In this document: positions 1-15,200 of the stretch, in pieces
Position numbering within the stretch: position 1 is the first letter of the stretch
How the letters are laid out: the number at the start of each line of letters is the position of its first letter
DNA from: Notamacropus eugenii
Lineage: Eukaryota; Chordata; Mammalia; Diprotodontia; Macropodidae
Direction of reading: 5' to 3'
Length of the DNA stretch: 64,000 nucleotides
NCBI RefSeq assembly: GCF_028372415.1
Contig: NC_092875.1
Coordinates: forward strand, 190,865,522-190,929,521
The notes under the pieces: generated by a model
What the model was told of the DNA's origin: nothing
What the model saw: only the letters and a program-made list of their open reading frames with translations
The model's database searches: none
Position numbers and translations under genes: made by a program

Positions 1-25
1 TTACTTTTAGTTTGTCTTCTCGTAG

Positions 26-210
26 TTCCTGGAATGAACCAGTACTTCCAGCCCTTCTACCAACCCAATGAATGTGGAAAAGCCCTCTGTGTGAGGCCAG
101 ATGTGATGGAACTGGATGAACTCTATGAGTTCCCAGAATATTCACGGGACCCCACCATGTATTTGGCTTTGAGAAACCTCATCCTTGCTCTGTGGTATAC
201 TAATTGCAAA
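26..210 (+). CDS. KDM1B: KDM1B coding exon (SWIRM domain, first part)
   Basis: Acceptor tcgtag precedes 26 and donor gtaagc follows 210. The first two bases complete a Val codon split with the previous exon, so the ATG at 34 is internal ([10 protein letters not shown]...). Encodes about residues 263-323, starting the SWIRM domain, and ends with ALWYTNCK at phase 0. Confidence 0.95.
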
Positions 211-3200
211 GTAAGCAAGATTGAGATTGTTGTATAGTACAGTTAGAACACATATACACATGAATATTAGAATGTGTGTGCGTATTTCTGCACACACACA
301 TTCATGTGTGTGCATGTATGTATCAGCATACATCTTTATGTATGTATGCATATATATGAAAGTACGTATTGCATATGTATTTATGCTTATGTGTGTACAT
401 ATATCCATTTGTGTATGTGATGTGGGTTGTACGTGTCTAAGGAAAGTTGATGCTTCTCTACATGGACCTTTGGATTCTTTAAGAGGACAACTGGACTGGT
501 CATTGAATAAGGGAGACTTCTACAAGGTGTAGGGTCCTACTTTGCAAGTTACAATGGAAATAGGAAACATGTTCCCCATTCTTCAGGTAGCCCTGGAGGC
601 AGCAATATGTAGTGTCAAGGGCACAAGAAGGGAGATTGGAGACCAAGAGTCTAATCATAGCTCTCTCTGACCTTGGGTAAGTAACATGATCTTTTGGGGC
701 ATCAGCTTGTTGATCTGTAAAACTGAGAAAATCTTATAAGGAGTCTGTGAAACTAAATAGGAGGGAATATAAACTTTTTAAAAGTTTGAAATTCTTGACT
801 TTGTCAGATTTTTCTCCTTCTAAACATAACCTTGATTAAATAAACATTCCAGTGGTCCTATTGGAATGTTTTTTGACCACTCAAGTGACTTCAGGAATGA
901 TCAGAATAATACAGTTAAATTATGGTTGTTATACTGAGTGTACACTAATTTAGGCTCTTTAAACAACATAGAATTATCTATAATTATTGTCCAATATGTA
1001 GGTGGTCAGAATTAACTACTTATGAATTTATGCAGTTTACAGGAAGAGAACTCCTAACGAGCATTAAAGTTTACTGTACATTACATCCTTTTATTATTAA
1101 TGTTCATGCACATATTTTTATATAGATATAATGGAGGTATGCATTCTCAATTGTGTCCTGCTTTTCTTTTTTAATTTTTTATTCTTTAACGAATATTTTC
1201 AGATAGTGATTTGGTCACCTATTAAAAAACCTACTTGGTTTTTTTTTTCCTTGCTTTTGGGCATTTAGATTCAGTACAGTTAGTTGTTCAATGATGTTTT
1301 CCTCACATTTCATTATGGAAGAAAAATCTCTTGAAAGTGTTCTGGGCTTTCAGACATACTGTACAGATTCTGCTGTACCTGCCTAGTAGCACATAATAGA
1401 AATGTCGTGTGATAATGATGGTGATCTAAGGGCACTGAGGACTTTTAAATATATTTTTTTAATTTGCTCAACACAATTTTCAAGTGACTGTACTTTTTAC
1501 GTGTCTTCCATAACCAATTCCCAAGCCTGTTTGGCCATATCTTTCCATGCAGTTAACATGCTTCTACCCTTCCTTTTGTACTTGCTCATGGTCTGCCATA
1601 GGAGGAGACTTGGGAGGAGGAGTTGTGTTTTGTCCTTTGTTAGTTTCATCATTACTCCTCCTCCCTTCCTCAAATCAAAGGGAGGAGGAGTAGTGATAAA
1701 GAAAAAAGTAGAGAGAAGCAAGAGAAAGTTGGAGGGAGTTGCCTGAAGGTCTCATAGCTGGTATGTACTGCAGCTAGAAATTAAACCTGTATAGGTCTTT
1801 ACTTCCAGGTCCCTCCCCTAACTTACCATGCCATCCTACCTCTCATTTGTCTCTAGAGTTTTGAGGGACTGTGTTATTTACCAAAATGATGAAGTAGGAG
1901 GAAGGACAACATTGTCCAACTATTTCATCTTCACATTCTGCTTTTAGATTCTTGTTGGTGGTTAGTTTTGACTAAACCTTCACTAAGAGCAGATCCCTTA
2001 CCCCACAAATGTCTTTCTGTTTCTCAGTCACATAGGCACAAGTTTAAATGCTCCTTCTACAGATAGGCAGCCATTAATTTCTGTGGTGGCTTTTTTTAAG
2101 ACCAAATAGTTCAGGGAATCAGGGACATACTATGCTTTTAGATCCTATACCTCTTACAGTGATGTTTTTTTTGGAGGAAAAGAATTATGGGGGTTCACGA
2201 ACTTTTGGGATAAAATACAAACTCCTATATCTTTCTGTTTATTCTTACTGGCTAGCTAATAACTAATGGGTATTCACTACCATGAAATATTTAATTGCTT
2301 TAACAATTTTATTTTGTTCCAAAACACAGGAAGCACTTACCCCTCAGAAATGCACTCATCACATTATTGTCCGAGGCCTTGTGCGCATTAGATGTGTTCA
2401 GGAAGCGGAGAGGATACTTTATTTTATGACAAGAAAAGGTCTGATCAATACTGGGGTTTTGTCTGTCAGCCCTGACCATCATCTTCTCCCAAAAGACTAC
2501 CACAATGTAGGTGTCTATAGTTTATCCACCACTGCTAATAGTCACTTATACACTCAGTTTTTTCATCTGTAAAATGGGATTAATAGTGACTACAACTGCC
2601 AGGCCTAGAGGCCTGAGGGCTACCCGAGTCTTACCTTACCTATCACAGGTCTTCGGCTGGCCAAACCAGATAAACGTATGAGAGAAGAGACTTTCCGGAG
2701 TCGAACAAGGGTTAGGCTTTATTCAGGGTCCTGGTTACATGTGCAGGGGGAACTCTTCCTTAGGAGGGAGAGAGAAGTCTCCCAAGGAAGCAAAGATCTT
2801 ACAGTAAGAGATTGGAAGCAGAAGTGGAAGTGGGGAGAGAGGGGGAAGGGAGAGCGAAGAGAGGAAAAGGGAAGAGGTGCCTTCTGTCCTGTAAGGGCCC
2901 CTCCCGAGCTAAGAGCGCCTTCAGGCTTTCCTGACCCTACTTAAGCTCTCCGGCCGAGTAGTTTGCACCTGAATACCGTGCCTGTTAGATAACAATAGGT
3001 GTGCCCAGATCCGGGACAGTCTCGAGGGTGGGGATGCTCCTCCCATCACGTTTCTCACGGGAAGAGGCGGAAATACACGAGATAGCTCGGTCTCACTCCT
3101 CGATTCCCTGCTATTTTCTGGGGGGGCCTCATGAGAACTCTAAGATTTAGAAGTTCCCACCTTTACCCGCCCGAGACTGTCCACATGGAATTGAGCTTCC

Positions 3201-6200
3201 ACCCCCAACATACAACAACTACCTTACAGGATTGTTTGGAGGATCCAATAAGAGGATCTGTGTAAAGCACTTTGAAAACCTTAAAATACTATTTAAGTTT
3301 GTTATTGTAATGCAAATAATGTTAAGTTTTACTAATGTACTATTACTAATAGTAACACTGATAGGTCACGTGAATCTTGGAGAAAAGTTAAGTAAGTCCA
3401 CTACAAAGAACAACATGGAATGATTAATCCCTTCAGAGAAGGAAATGGCAAGCATCATTTCCCCAAACCATAAGTGGGAGAGTAGGGGAGGGAGCAGTTA
3501 ATAGAAAAGTTTTAAGATAGCATTTGCAAAAAGACAATAGATTTATGAGAGATTACAGCAGGTGGAGGTGAATGAACTGTGTAGCAGTATTTTCTGTCAG
3601 CATTTGTGCAACTTTTTTGAATTTTTTCTTTTTCTTTTTTTTAAAGAAATCAGTTATCATTGTTGGGGCTGGTCCATCAGGATTAGCAGCTGCTAGGCAA
3701 TTGCACAACTTTGGAATTAAGGTAAGGAACTCTTAAAATAGAGTGCTAGAAATATCTGGAGGAGAAAGTGACCTTTTGACTGCTTTTTCTGTGGGCATTA
3801 GAAATTTGTTCCTTTCTGTACGGAGAATGTAATATTCACAATATTGACAGCTGCTTAGTCCCAATGAAGACACGCTATGTAAGGTGGATTTAATTACTTT
3901 GGTAAGGTTTATGAGAAGTAAAAATTGTCATAGTTTTGAAGAAATACTTCTATTCTTCTAAGTACTTCTAGAGGCATTAGAAGGCATTATACCATAGTGA
4001 TTAGAATGCTGGGCATAGAGTTGGGAAAAATTTGGTTCTAGTTGACCGCTTTGCCTTTTCCTTTACATTCCCTATGCTTGTAATTTCTTTCTTCCTTTTC
4101 ACCTGTTTGATTTTGGTTTTTAAGAATGGATAGGAATTAAATACCATCTACAAGCTATTACTATTCTCTGTCTCCTCCCCAGAGTCGGTAATAATGTTTT
4201 CGCCTTCCACCTTTGTAACTCTTTAATGCACTTCTAACTTGTTTTGTCTTAACAAATTATCTCTTCATGTCTACATGTTAGCCACATTTAGACTATAAGG
4301 CCCATAAGGACAAATCTCAGCACACCTAGCACAGTGGTCTGCACACAGGCACGTAATAAATGTTTGTTGAAAGGCTGTTCTGGTAAAGAACACTTAACTT
4401 TAAGAGAAACAAATGCTTTGCTTTGACATTCTACCTATTGCCTAAAGATCCTTACCAGATTGAAAGATTTATTTCCCACATTTTTTTTCTTGTGAAGTTA
4501 AGAGAGAAAAAAGCATCCATAAATATGGTTAGGAGACTTTTCCTTGCTTTAACTGAATGCCATTCTTTAAAACTTGTAGCTGGCATAGAAAGATCAGTAT
4601 TGGACTCAGGCAGGAAGTGTGTTGCTTTTAAAAAATTCTCTTTGTGGGAATGATGATTTGGGGAATATTAACTCCTGGGTCTTCAGTTTTCCTGCTTTAC
4701 TCAGACTTGCTTATATTTGATGAGGACACACCTAAACCCCAGATTTTGGGAGACAACTTTTTGAAGTCTATGCTGTTCATATTTCCATGGGGTCATAAGT
4801 TTAAAGGGGTCTGTATAAGGTAGGTATGATTGATATCCGAGTGATGTCTGTGTCCGTAATTATCAGGGCAAAGGCCATGAGGCTAGAAACATGTTTTTGT
4901 GGTGAGCAAAGAAGTTGGGGCAACAAGAATTGTCTACTCTTGGGAGAAAATGTCAAGATATGGACCTCGAGGTGTCCATCCTGAAAGATTTTTATTACTT
5001 TGTCATATATATGGGGATAAGGAAGAAATCTGCTCAAGTAAGAACTCATTCTAGTTATGAGGGAGGAGATTTCATAGAGTGAATGATGAACTCCTTTGGC
5101 AATCTAGGGAAGCTTGCGTGTCCAGTTCTCAGAATGAGGTTTTTAAATGAACATAAAAATAAACAGGATTACAAAGGAAATCAGTTATAGTGAAATACAG
5201 TTAAGTTTTTTTAAAGCAATTTCCCAAATCTACGTTAAGAACCCTTACAATAACCTTTATAAACATTTTTAGTGGTGTGAATGGTCCTAAGCAGTTTAGG
5301 AGCTACTCAAACAAATGGGATTGGAATTCTGAAAGGAAAGAGAACCCAACAAAATGTCTTCGTTGCTATATAGAAAAGGGGAAAGAAATATAAGAAAAAA
5401 ATGTACTGATGTCAGCTAGTTATCACAATGAAAAGCCTCAGCCATTTGGATTCCAATACCATAGTCTAGTCACTGCTTTTCATCTGGTAGAAGCTTTTGG
5501 AGAAATAGTCTGATAAATGTAAATTTATGAAGGGATGACAAGTGTTAGTTATCCTTATTATACATTGACATGACATCATACCATTTAGCAATATTACTAT
5601 ATTAAGCTGGTTAAACTTTGAGAAAGTTGAAAGAGAATGTAAGTGGAAACTAAGTTGAATAGTAGCATTCCACTGGAAAAATTATATCTTGAAAAAATAA
5701 GCTTTAGTAATAGTATATATGAAGAAAAGGTAGTGTTTTGAGAGGCCCTTGAAATTCATTCAATTTTTCCACTTGTCAACCTGCATATTATGCCTAGGAA
5801 TTGAATTAAAAGGGATATCATAGAGGAAAAACTGAAACAATGAGTAGTTGAGTGATTTGTTCCAGGCTTTTTGGTTTTCTCAGGACTAGAAACAGGATTT
5901 TTTTTTTTAACTCAGTGAAACTGCTTTCCTTTTCAAGTCTTTTCTTTACCAGCAACAAAATGCTGAATGAGGAGCAACATTACTGAACTTATTTACCTTC
6001 AACTGTGGAACCCATGTACAATGAGGGAGGCTGGGCTGGGGTAGGGGTGGAGGGCTGGAGAGTACAGAGAGAGGGACAGGTTGCAGCAACAATGTTAACA
6101 TCATTTTTTGCTACCTGAATTGTGTGTCTATGCAGGTGATCATCCTAGAAGCTAAAGACAGGATTGGTGGACGAGTCTGGGATGACAAATCCTTTAAAGG

Positions 6201-9200
6201 AGTCACAGTTGGAAGAGGAGCTCAGATTGTCAATGGCTGTATAAACAACCCTATAGCCCTAATGTGTGAGCAAGTGGGTTTCTCTAAGAGAGCTGTACTA
6301 TAACTAAGGGAATAGTATTTCAGGAATCTTGTGTGTATGACTTTATTTTCCATTACATGGAAGGAAACTTTAACTACGGAAATAATTTATTTTTTCCCTC
6401 CTAGTATTTAAAAAAGGAGTATTTGTGATGCTGTCCTGAGTGGATGAACCTAAAAGAACTTTTCATTTTTCAAGGTCTTTGAAGGCTACCCCAAATTTTT
6501 TTTGAATAGCTATACAGAATATCTCCCTAAATATTTATTAGTCTGTTAACTTGAACTTCAGTGTACATTTATGTATATATGAGAGGAAGGGGTGAGAGAG
6601 AAAGAGAAGGTTGAGGGAAGGAGAGAGCAAGGAGAGAGAGAGAAGGAGAGAACAGTATAAAGGTAGTAAGAGCAAATTGATTTAGCATCAGTTAATAATG
6701 ATTAAACAGCATGGTAGTGACCAGAGCATTGGACCTGACGCCAGGAAGATCTTGGTTTGTACCCTACCATAGACATTTCCTAGCTGTTTGATCCTCAGCA
6801 AGACACTGTCTCAGTTTGTTTCTTTACCTGTGAACTGAGGTGGTGATAACAACATAAACACAGGCTTGTTATAAGGATCAGGTGGTATTATGTACATAAA
6901 GCACCTTGGAAATCCTAAAACATGCTATAAATGTAAGCTACTAAAGAGCCGTAGGATGTGTGACCCTAATGTTAATTTTTTAATAGAATCGTAGACGGCT
7001 TGAGCTTAAAGGAACCTCATAGAGTATCTGGTTCAACCTCCTCATTTTACAGATAAAGAAACTGAGAGGTGGAGGGATCAAATGATTGTAATCAACCAAT
7101 TAATGATAGAACCAAGATTAGGACCAGTTCTCCTGATTCCCAAGCTATACTCTTTCCATTATACAACTGTAACACATTTCTTTAAGTATTTTCCTCAACC
7201 TAACAGTTTTTGGCCATTTCTTCTCATATTGGGATAGTATCAGGAAGAAAGCCATTCATCATAAAATCATATATACAGGAGTTCAGAAGCACCTGGATGC
7301 TCTCAGTTGTGGACAATAGGAAGATTTTCCATTTCTTTTCTGCTTGGTGTGTGAATGTAACCCTAAGTGTAGAAGGCTACATCAGTTGTAACTAATATTA
7401 TGAAGGATGAGAGAGCCATATATATCTAACACTCAAATTCACTTCACCAGAAGCCCTTGGTTAAGTATCTTGAGATCTTTTATTGTGACTTTAAAATATT
7501 TTTTATCTTCTTTTTGAGCCCTCTCAGTAAATAATGCCATTCAGCTATTATTTGTTTTGAGTGTACAATATTCATAATTTTTAGTTTTATAAAAGAATAA
7601 GTTAAAACAAGTCTTAACAGACTTACCATCTCTAAGTAGAAGCTATAGAACTATGGGTTCTAATTTATAACATGAAGTGTTGGGATGTTAGGGTTTTTTT
7701 TTTTTGTTTTGTGATGATTTTAGAAGATAATTTTTTTCCAAGAAAAATGTCCATTTTTTTTCATTCTCATTATTTTGAAGCTTGGCATCCAAATGCACAA
7801 ACTTGGAGAAAGATGTGATTTGATCCAGGAAAATGGAAGAATCACTGACCCCACTATTGATAAGCGCATGGACTTCCACTTTAATGCCATTTTGGATGTT
7901 GTTTCTGAGTGGAGGAAAGATAAGACTCAGCTACAAGATGTTCCTCTAGGAGGTATGAGGGAAATGAATCTTCTCAATACTCAGTTCTTACAATAACAGG
8001 TTTGAGTCTGTTTCTTTGATAATGATGTATAAATGGTATTGGATTTTTTTTATTCAAGAGTTTGAAACTTTTGTGTATGTAAGTAATCTTTATAAATGAC
8101 CATATATTTTTTATGTTGCTTTTCTGAATGGAATGTAAACTCCTTGAGTTCAGGGACTATGTAATTTTTGTCTTTGAATACCCAGTACAACACATTATTT
8201 GATATAGAAATCTTTTTGAAATGAAGTAATGATCTGTTCCTCAACTTTAAAAATACCCAGAAGTTGAATAAGATGATAGAAAAGGAACATAACAAATCCT
8301 AGAGGGGATGTGGAAAAATTGGTAGTCTAATGCACTATTGGTGAAGTTGTAAACTGCTGCAGTCATTCTAGAGAGCAATTTGGAACTAGGTCCAAAGGGC
8401 TATAAAACTGTGCATACCCTTTGACCCATTAACACCTCTACAATTCTGTATCCCAAAGAGATCAAAGAAAAAGGAAAAGGACTTCTATGTACAAATATAT
8501 TTATAGCAGCTCTTTTTGTGGTGGCAAAGAATTGGAAATTGAGGGGATGCCCATCAATTGGGGAATGGCTGAATAAGTTGTTGTGTATGATTGTGATGGA
8601 ATATTATTGTGCTGTAAGAAATGATGAACAGGCGGACTTCAGAAAAAACTGGAAAGATTTTAAATGAATTGATGCAAAATGAAGTAAGTAGAACCAGGAA
8701 AACATTATACATAGTAACAATATTGTGAGGATGATCTCTACTGTGAAAGACTTCGAATCAGTACAGTGATCCACAACAATCTCAAACCCACGATTAAAAA
8801 TGCTGTCCTTTCTCTATAGAGAGAACTAATGAACTCTGAATGCAGATTGAAGCATACTTTTTTTTCTACTTTATTTTTCTTGTTTTATTTTGTGTTTTCT
8901 TCTGCAACATGGCAAATAGGGAAATATGTTTGGCCTTACCTTACATGTATAATTGAAATCAAAGTGCTTGTTTCTTGAGGGAGAGGGGCAGAGAATTTGT
9001 AGCTCAAAATTGGTTTTAAAAGATTCTTAAAATAATTTTTACATGTAATTGCGAAATGTTTAATGAAACAAAAATAATTTTTAAAAAGATTATCTTTCCC
9101 TTCTCAGGAAATGAAAACTTGTTACATGTGTACTTTTTAAAGAACATCGTTTTTCCCTTTTGTAGAGTTAAATATGCCTCAGTTCAGTCAGGAGGGGAAT

Positions 9201-12200
9201 TGGATAACAAAGTTTAAAAATTCTCTTGCCTTGGTATATTTTTTTACAGAAAAGATCCAGGAAATCTACAAGGCCTTTATTCAGGAATCTGGCATCCAGT
9301 TCAGTGAGCTAGAGGAACAGGTGCTTCAGTTTCATCTCAGCAACTTGGAATATGCATGTGGCAGCAACCTCAATCAGGTGAGCTTGGGTCTGTAAAAAGT
9401 GGGAGTTGCTCAAAATCAGTCACGGCATGGAATGGTGATTAGAGATCCTCTGACTCAGAAATGCATGGGTTCAAGTCTCTCCTCTAACAAATAGCTTGCT
9501 GGTGACACAGGCAACTTCCTAAGACTATAAGTTTCAGCATAGTTGCTAATCCACTAGAAGTAGTTTACTCATTTGGGAATTCCTACATCAATAAAATCGT
9601 AGGCATGGCCCTTCCCCTTCTTATCTCCCCTCCCTCCAAATTAGATCTTCCTTTTTTACAAACTTGGATCAACATGAATTTAAGATCAAATTTTTGTTGT
9701 TCAGTTGTTTTTAGTCGGGTCTTACTCTTTGTGACCACACCTGGAGTTTTCTTGACAAAGACACTGGAGTGGTTTGCCATTTCCTTCTCCAGCTCATTTC
9801 ACAGATGAGGAAAGTGAGGCAAACGGGGTTAACTGACTTACTCAGGGTTACACAGCCTGTAAATGTCTGAGGCCAGATTTGAACTTTTTCTAGGCCAGAC
9901 ACTCTATCCACAGCATAACCTAGCTGCTTCAAGAGAAAATAACTGTTAGCAGATATATTCGTTGAGGTCTGTTTATGGTTCTGGTCAGTGAAGGAGAATA
10001 ATTTGTTAGCTTAGGACTGAGACTGTAAGGAAATATAAGATGTACTCAGTTTATATATATTTATGAAATTCAAGCCCTAGGATGAGATGGTGTAGGTGAG
10101 TTGTAATCTCTACCTACATAACAAAACAGAACTATAAAAATCTCTTACTGAGATCCTCTAATGGTTATAATAAAGTTAAGAGCCATGAGTTTAAAAAGCA
10201 AATGGTTCTAATTTTTAGCACAAGTATAATTAATTTTCATATATTTTATATTTTGGGACATTTGTCAAAGTTTCCGTGTATATACATATATCTGTATATT
10301 CATATAACCATATATGTTTAATATGCTTGTATGGTTTAACCTAGACCTGTTATTTCATTGGTTTAAAGAACACTAGGTGTTCAAAATTTCTTTACCAACA
10401 TTCATTGGCAGCTTCTTGCTTTGAAACGTGAAGTGATTTGCCATGATCACTTGGGGAAATGTAAGTCAAAAGGTGGACTTGAGCTTAGGTCTTCATGAAT
10501 CTAAGGTTGACTATCCGTTACATATGTGTGTATGTTTATGTGTATACAGAGAAGTTATGTGTGTATGTATACAGGTATATACATAGACTTATGTTATTAT
10601 TTATACTTATATAACATCTTATAAAGATAACTAGCATTTCTGTAGCACTTTAAAGATTACAAAGTGCTTTCCTCACAACAACCCTATGAATGTCGGTAGC
10701 ATAGGTTTATTATCATCCCCATTTTATAGGTAGAAAGTTAAGTAACTTAATTGTGTATTATGACTGTTGAATTTCAGAGCTGGAATTTGAATCCGGGTAT
10801 CCTGTCTCCAAGGCCAGCAGTATTCTTTCCCTTATACCAAGCTACAGACATACACTGATGTCTTCTGTAACATTTCTTGCAAATTTACTTTCATTGTCTA
10901 TTCTGTATAAGTTAACCATATACAAAGCAATTGGTACCTTCCAAAAGAACTAATACATTTGAATGTTATGATATTTTGATTTTAATTTTGTTTTTAAAAG
11001 AAATAACTTGTCATTGTTGGGCTTATCCTTATATGTAAAATGTAGTATAAAATCCTTGGGCCAAATGTTCTAAAGATACTGTGTTTTTAGTTGCACTTGT
11101 TGCTGTGACCTAGAGTACAGTGCTAAAAGTATCAGCTTGAATAGAACATTATTATTCAAATTCTGCATCCCCGAATATCAGTTCCATTAGTGACTCATGT
11201 TGCTTTTATAGACAGACCTAAGATGTCATCTCCCCTAACCCCAACCCTTATCATGAACTCCATCTACTTTATTATTTTTATTTTCTCCTCTCCTGTCTAC
11301 CTTAAACATTGTGATTAAGATAATCCCACTTTATAATTTCATACTTGTTTTGACTTTTTCAGAGTTGAATGTGAACTTGAGCCAAAGACTAGATACATTT
11401 TGTATTTGAGTCTCATTAGATCCAGATTAGCTCTTAAAATCCCCCCATTTACCCAGGAACAAGTTCTATAAGGCTAAGATCAAAGTCTGAGAAGGTTAAT
11501 GCAAGTATGGACTGATTTGTATCACAAGATTTAAGTGTTTCAGATGAAGTGGATGTGTTTCATGACTTGACTATATCTTTTATTTCTTATGAATGTTGGC
11601 TTATGCTGATGTGACATATGATCTTAAAAATAAAATTTTAAAAAGCAGAGTTTTCAGAATAGTATCAAGGATGTGAAAATCTTTATGGACTTGTCACCTC
11701 TACCCTGTCCACTTTTTTGTTAATCTAGATGGTATATTGATAGCCCTGTGTTGCTTCGCATGTGTTTTCCCATCATGAATTCCTTTCAGGACTTGCCCAC
11801 TCTGGTTACATTGGCTCACATAGTCATATGTATTGATTGCCTCACCTCCATTCCATAGGTATCTGCTCGCTCGTGGGACCACAATGAATTCTTTGCTCAG
11901 TTTGCTGGTGATCACACACTTCTGACTCCAGGGTATTCTGTAATAATCGAAAAGCTGGCTGAAGGACTGGACATTCGACTTAAATTTCCAGTGAGTATTA
12001 ACAAAAGTAGATTACTTTGGGCTGAATTTAATTTGTTTCTGGATCAAGTGCAGTTTAGGTGATTGGGAGGTGATAGAAAACTTAATTGTTGTCTCCACAG
12101 CGTATGCATGTAGGTATTGAACCCTGTTTGGCATGTTTTTCCATGGAAGTATTTTGTATACATTCTGTTAGGCTGTAGCTAGTATTATTATCCTCCCTAA

Positions 12201-15200
12201 TTAGGTAGCTGCAGCTACTCTAGAGCAATTGGGATCCAGTTTTTAAAAAGCCTTGCCTATCTCAGGGCCCAGTGTTCCATCTTTGCGTAATTGGTTTTTT
12301 TGAATAGGTTCGGACCATTGACTATTCTGGGGAAGATGTCCAAGTCACTACCATAGACGGTACAATTTGGACAGCACAGAAGGTAACTAATGCATCACTT
12401 TATTTTCTTTTTCTTGACCACTGCAGATGGGTTTTTTCAGGGGCAGCTTTTTTGGATACTTTTTTTTGTGACAATGTATATAAACCACAACAAGCTTATA
12501 GTTTATTCCTAAATACAAGTTTAAAATAAATACACATTAATAGTTTACTATTTGGCAGAAGGAAAGGTATATTATAATTTTAGTAAGCTAATACCAATAT
12601 TTCTATGTGGGGAAATTATAAAATTAATCATGTTTTTGGAATCAGGTTAAGATCTCAGATTTAAAATTGTATTCATCCATATAGGTTGTGGTCATTTTCT
12701 GTTATTGGTTTCATTCTGTTTTCTTAATTGGACATTGCTTTGTACGAGTCTTCATGTATTTCTTTAAGCTCTTCATATTTGTTGTTCATTGTGGCACAAT
12801 ACTTATTCCATTTCATTCATATGCTCTAGTTTGTTTAGCTTTTCCTAACTTGTTGTGCCTACAATTCATTTCTCACTTTTAGCTATTACAAGTAGTGCTG
12901 CTGTGAATATTTTTGTATGTCTTTTTCTTGAATGCTTTCCAGAGTGGCTGGATCTATACCCAGCCATTAAAGGTGCCTGTTTATGTGGGAGTTATTTTTA
13001 ATGGCTTTTGTTTTACATTCCAGATAACTGGAGTCTTCAGGAATTTGGGGGGGGGGCCTACATTGCATATTTTGATGCAAGTATCAAAAAAGCAACAATC
13101 GGCTGTCAGGAATTTATTTAGTCTAGAAATCCATCTCTGGGCTCTGTCTTAGGCTCAATACAATGCAGATTTAGTCCAGTCCCTTGCAGAGTCTCTAGTA
13201 GATGGTGTCAAAGTTCAGTTCATGTTAAGAATGATCACCCTGAAGCACGGTAAAGTCTTCAGTTATCCAAGAGAGATTCAGCTTCGTTGAAATAGCAAAC
13301 TGCACATTGTCATGGAAACTACTATCTCAGTGCCTTTCCATCTGCTCCTGGAATGCACTTCCTCCTCAGCTCTGTCTCTTAGAATCCCCTCACTTCCTTC
13401 TGGGTTTAGATCAGATGCCATCTCTTGTTGAAATCCTTCTCTGATCTCCCTAGTTGTTATTATTTTTGCCTTCCTGCTAGAATTATCATATGTATACACA
13501 TCAGTTTACATGTATTGTAGCTAAGTTATTGTTTCTGTCTCCTCCTTCCCCAGGCCTTGGGGACAGGGACTTTTGTCCCCCTCATTCCCAGGACAGTGTC
13601 TTGCACAGTAAATGTTTGTCATTTTAAATCAGATTAGGTCTTAGAGGGCAACTAGTCTAATCCATACCTAAACAAGAATACCTAACATTCACCCACCCGT
13701 CTGAGGATGTCTTTGCGTTGAAGGGTAGCACTGTCTCATAAAGCAATTCATTTTACATTTGTATAGCTCTGATTATTAGGAAGTTTTCATTTATATTGAT
13801 CCTAAATTTGTTTCTCTGGAGCCTTTAGGTCCTATGTCCGCCCCACCCCACCTCCAAAAGCCAAGCAGAATAAGTCATGTGACAGCCTTCCCAGTATATG
13901 AAGATGGTAATCATTTCCTCCCTATCGCTTTCTTTGCCCTGCCACCTCCCAATTGTTTCTTCAGATACTACGTCTCCACTTTCTTCATTTAATTCTCTTA
14001 TGGCGTAATCTTGAGGCTCTTGATCTTGCTTGGTGCTCAGAATGGGCCGCAATACTACATATTGGTCTAACCGGGAGAAAGTAAAGTAGTACATGACCTC
14101 CCTCATCCTCCGTTCTGTACTGTCTTAAAACGAAAGCTTAGATCAGATCTGTTTTTTTGGCTGAGCTCATAGGTCTGCTAAAATCTCCAGATATTTTTCA
14201 GACCACTTCTGCCTAACTCTACTTTGTCATCTTGTCCTTGCACAGTTGATTTTTGGACCCCCAAAATGCAAGACTTTGCACTTATCCCTATTAATTTTAA
14301 TCTTATTTGACCTGGCCTGACCCTACATTTCAGCCCTCCAAGATCTTTTTGGCTGTTTGTGTTTTCTAGCCTGTGGGCAGCCCCTCCCAGCTTTGTGACA
14401 TCTACCTTGGTTTGGATAAGTATGCCATTTGTTAATACCAAGAATCTGTCAGTCTTAATGACCTATAGTTTAAAGGACTCTATTCCCTTTCCTTCTTTTA
14501 AAACATTGGGGCAACAATTTGCCCTTCTTAAAACTTGTTTTGCCTTTTTTCTTTCTCAAAAGCTTTTCAGAAATCAGTCACTAGCTGATGAACAATATTG
14601 ACTAGTTCTTAAGTATCTTAGGATTCATTTCATCTGGATCTGAGGACATAAATTCATTTAGAAGAGCTAAGAGTTCGCTTTCTTGTCCCTTTCCGTTTTA
14701 TTCTGTACTTCCTTTATGATTGTCTTGATATAGGGAGCTCCAAGGGAAGTATTTTTTCTGTAAAAGCCCTCATTTCTCAGCTCTGTTTAGAATCTGTAAT
14801 TCTAAGATTCACCATAGGTCCTGTCTTCCACATGAGGTCTTCTGTTTCCTTCTTCCCCAGGACATTCTAAAGGCTCCCCACCAGTGTTTTGCACATGTAA
14901 TTGTTGTTCTTCTCTTATAGAATGTAAGCCTTTTGAGGGCAAGGGGCTATTTGATTTTTATCTTTATTTCGCTGGTGCCCAGCACAATTACTGGAACAAA
15001 GCAAATGCTTAATAAATGCCTTTTAATTGGTTGACTAATCCAGATTTGTACTATCAAAAGTTTGTAGTTTTTGAGTCTTCTGGTGGTACTGAGAGTTTAA
15101 GTGATTTGTGTAGGGTCATATAACCAGTATGGATCAAGGCAGAGCTTAAACCTAGATCTTCTGACTCAGAGGCCAGCTTTCTATCCACAGTGTAACACCA

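Noticed and set aside
221..532. 103-codon Cys/His-rich ORF
   Set aside because: Produced by a TG/CA-rich low-complexity tract.
2678..2944. 88-codon ORF with a GC-rich composition
   Set aside because: It lies wholly within the solo LTR at 2597-3214 and is on the opposite strand to the LTR; no domain is visible.
9174..9249. Upstream extension of the KDM1B exon at 9250
   Set aside because: Open by chance; the residues do not match LSD2 and a good acceptor lies at 9248-9249.
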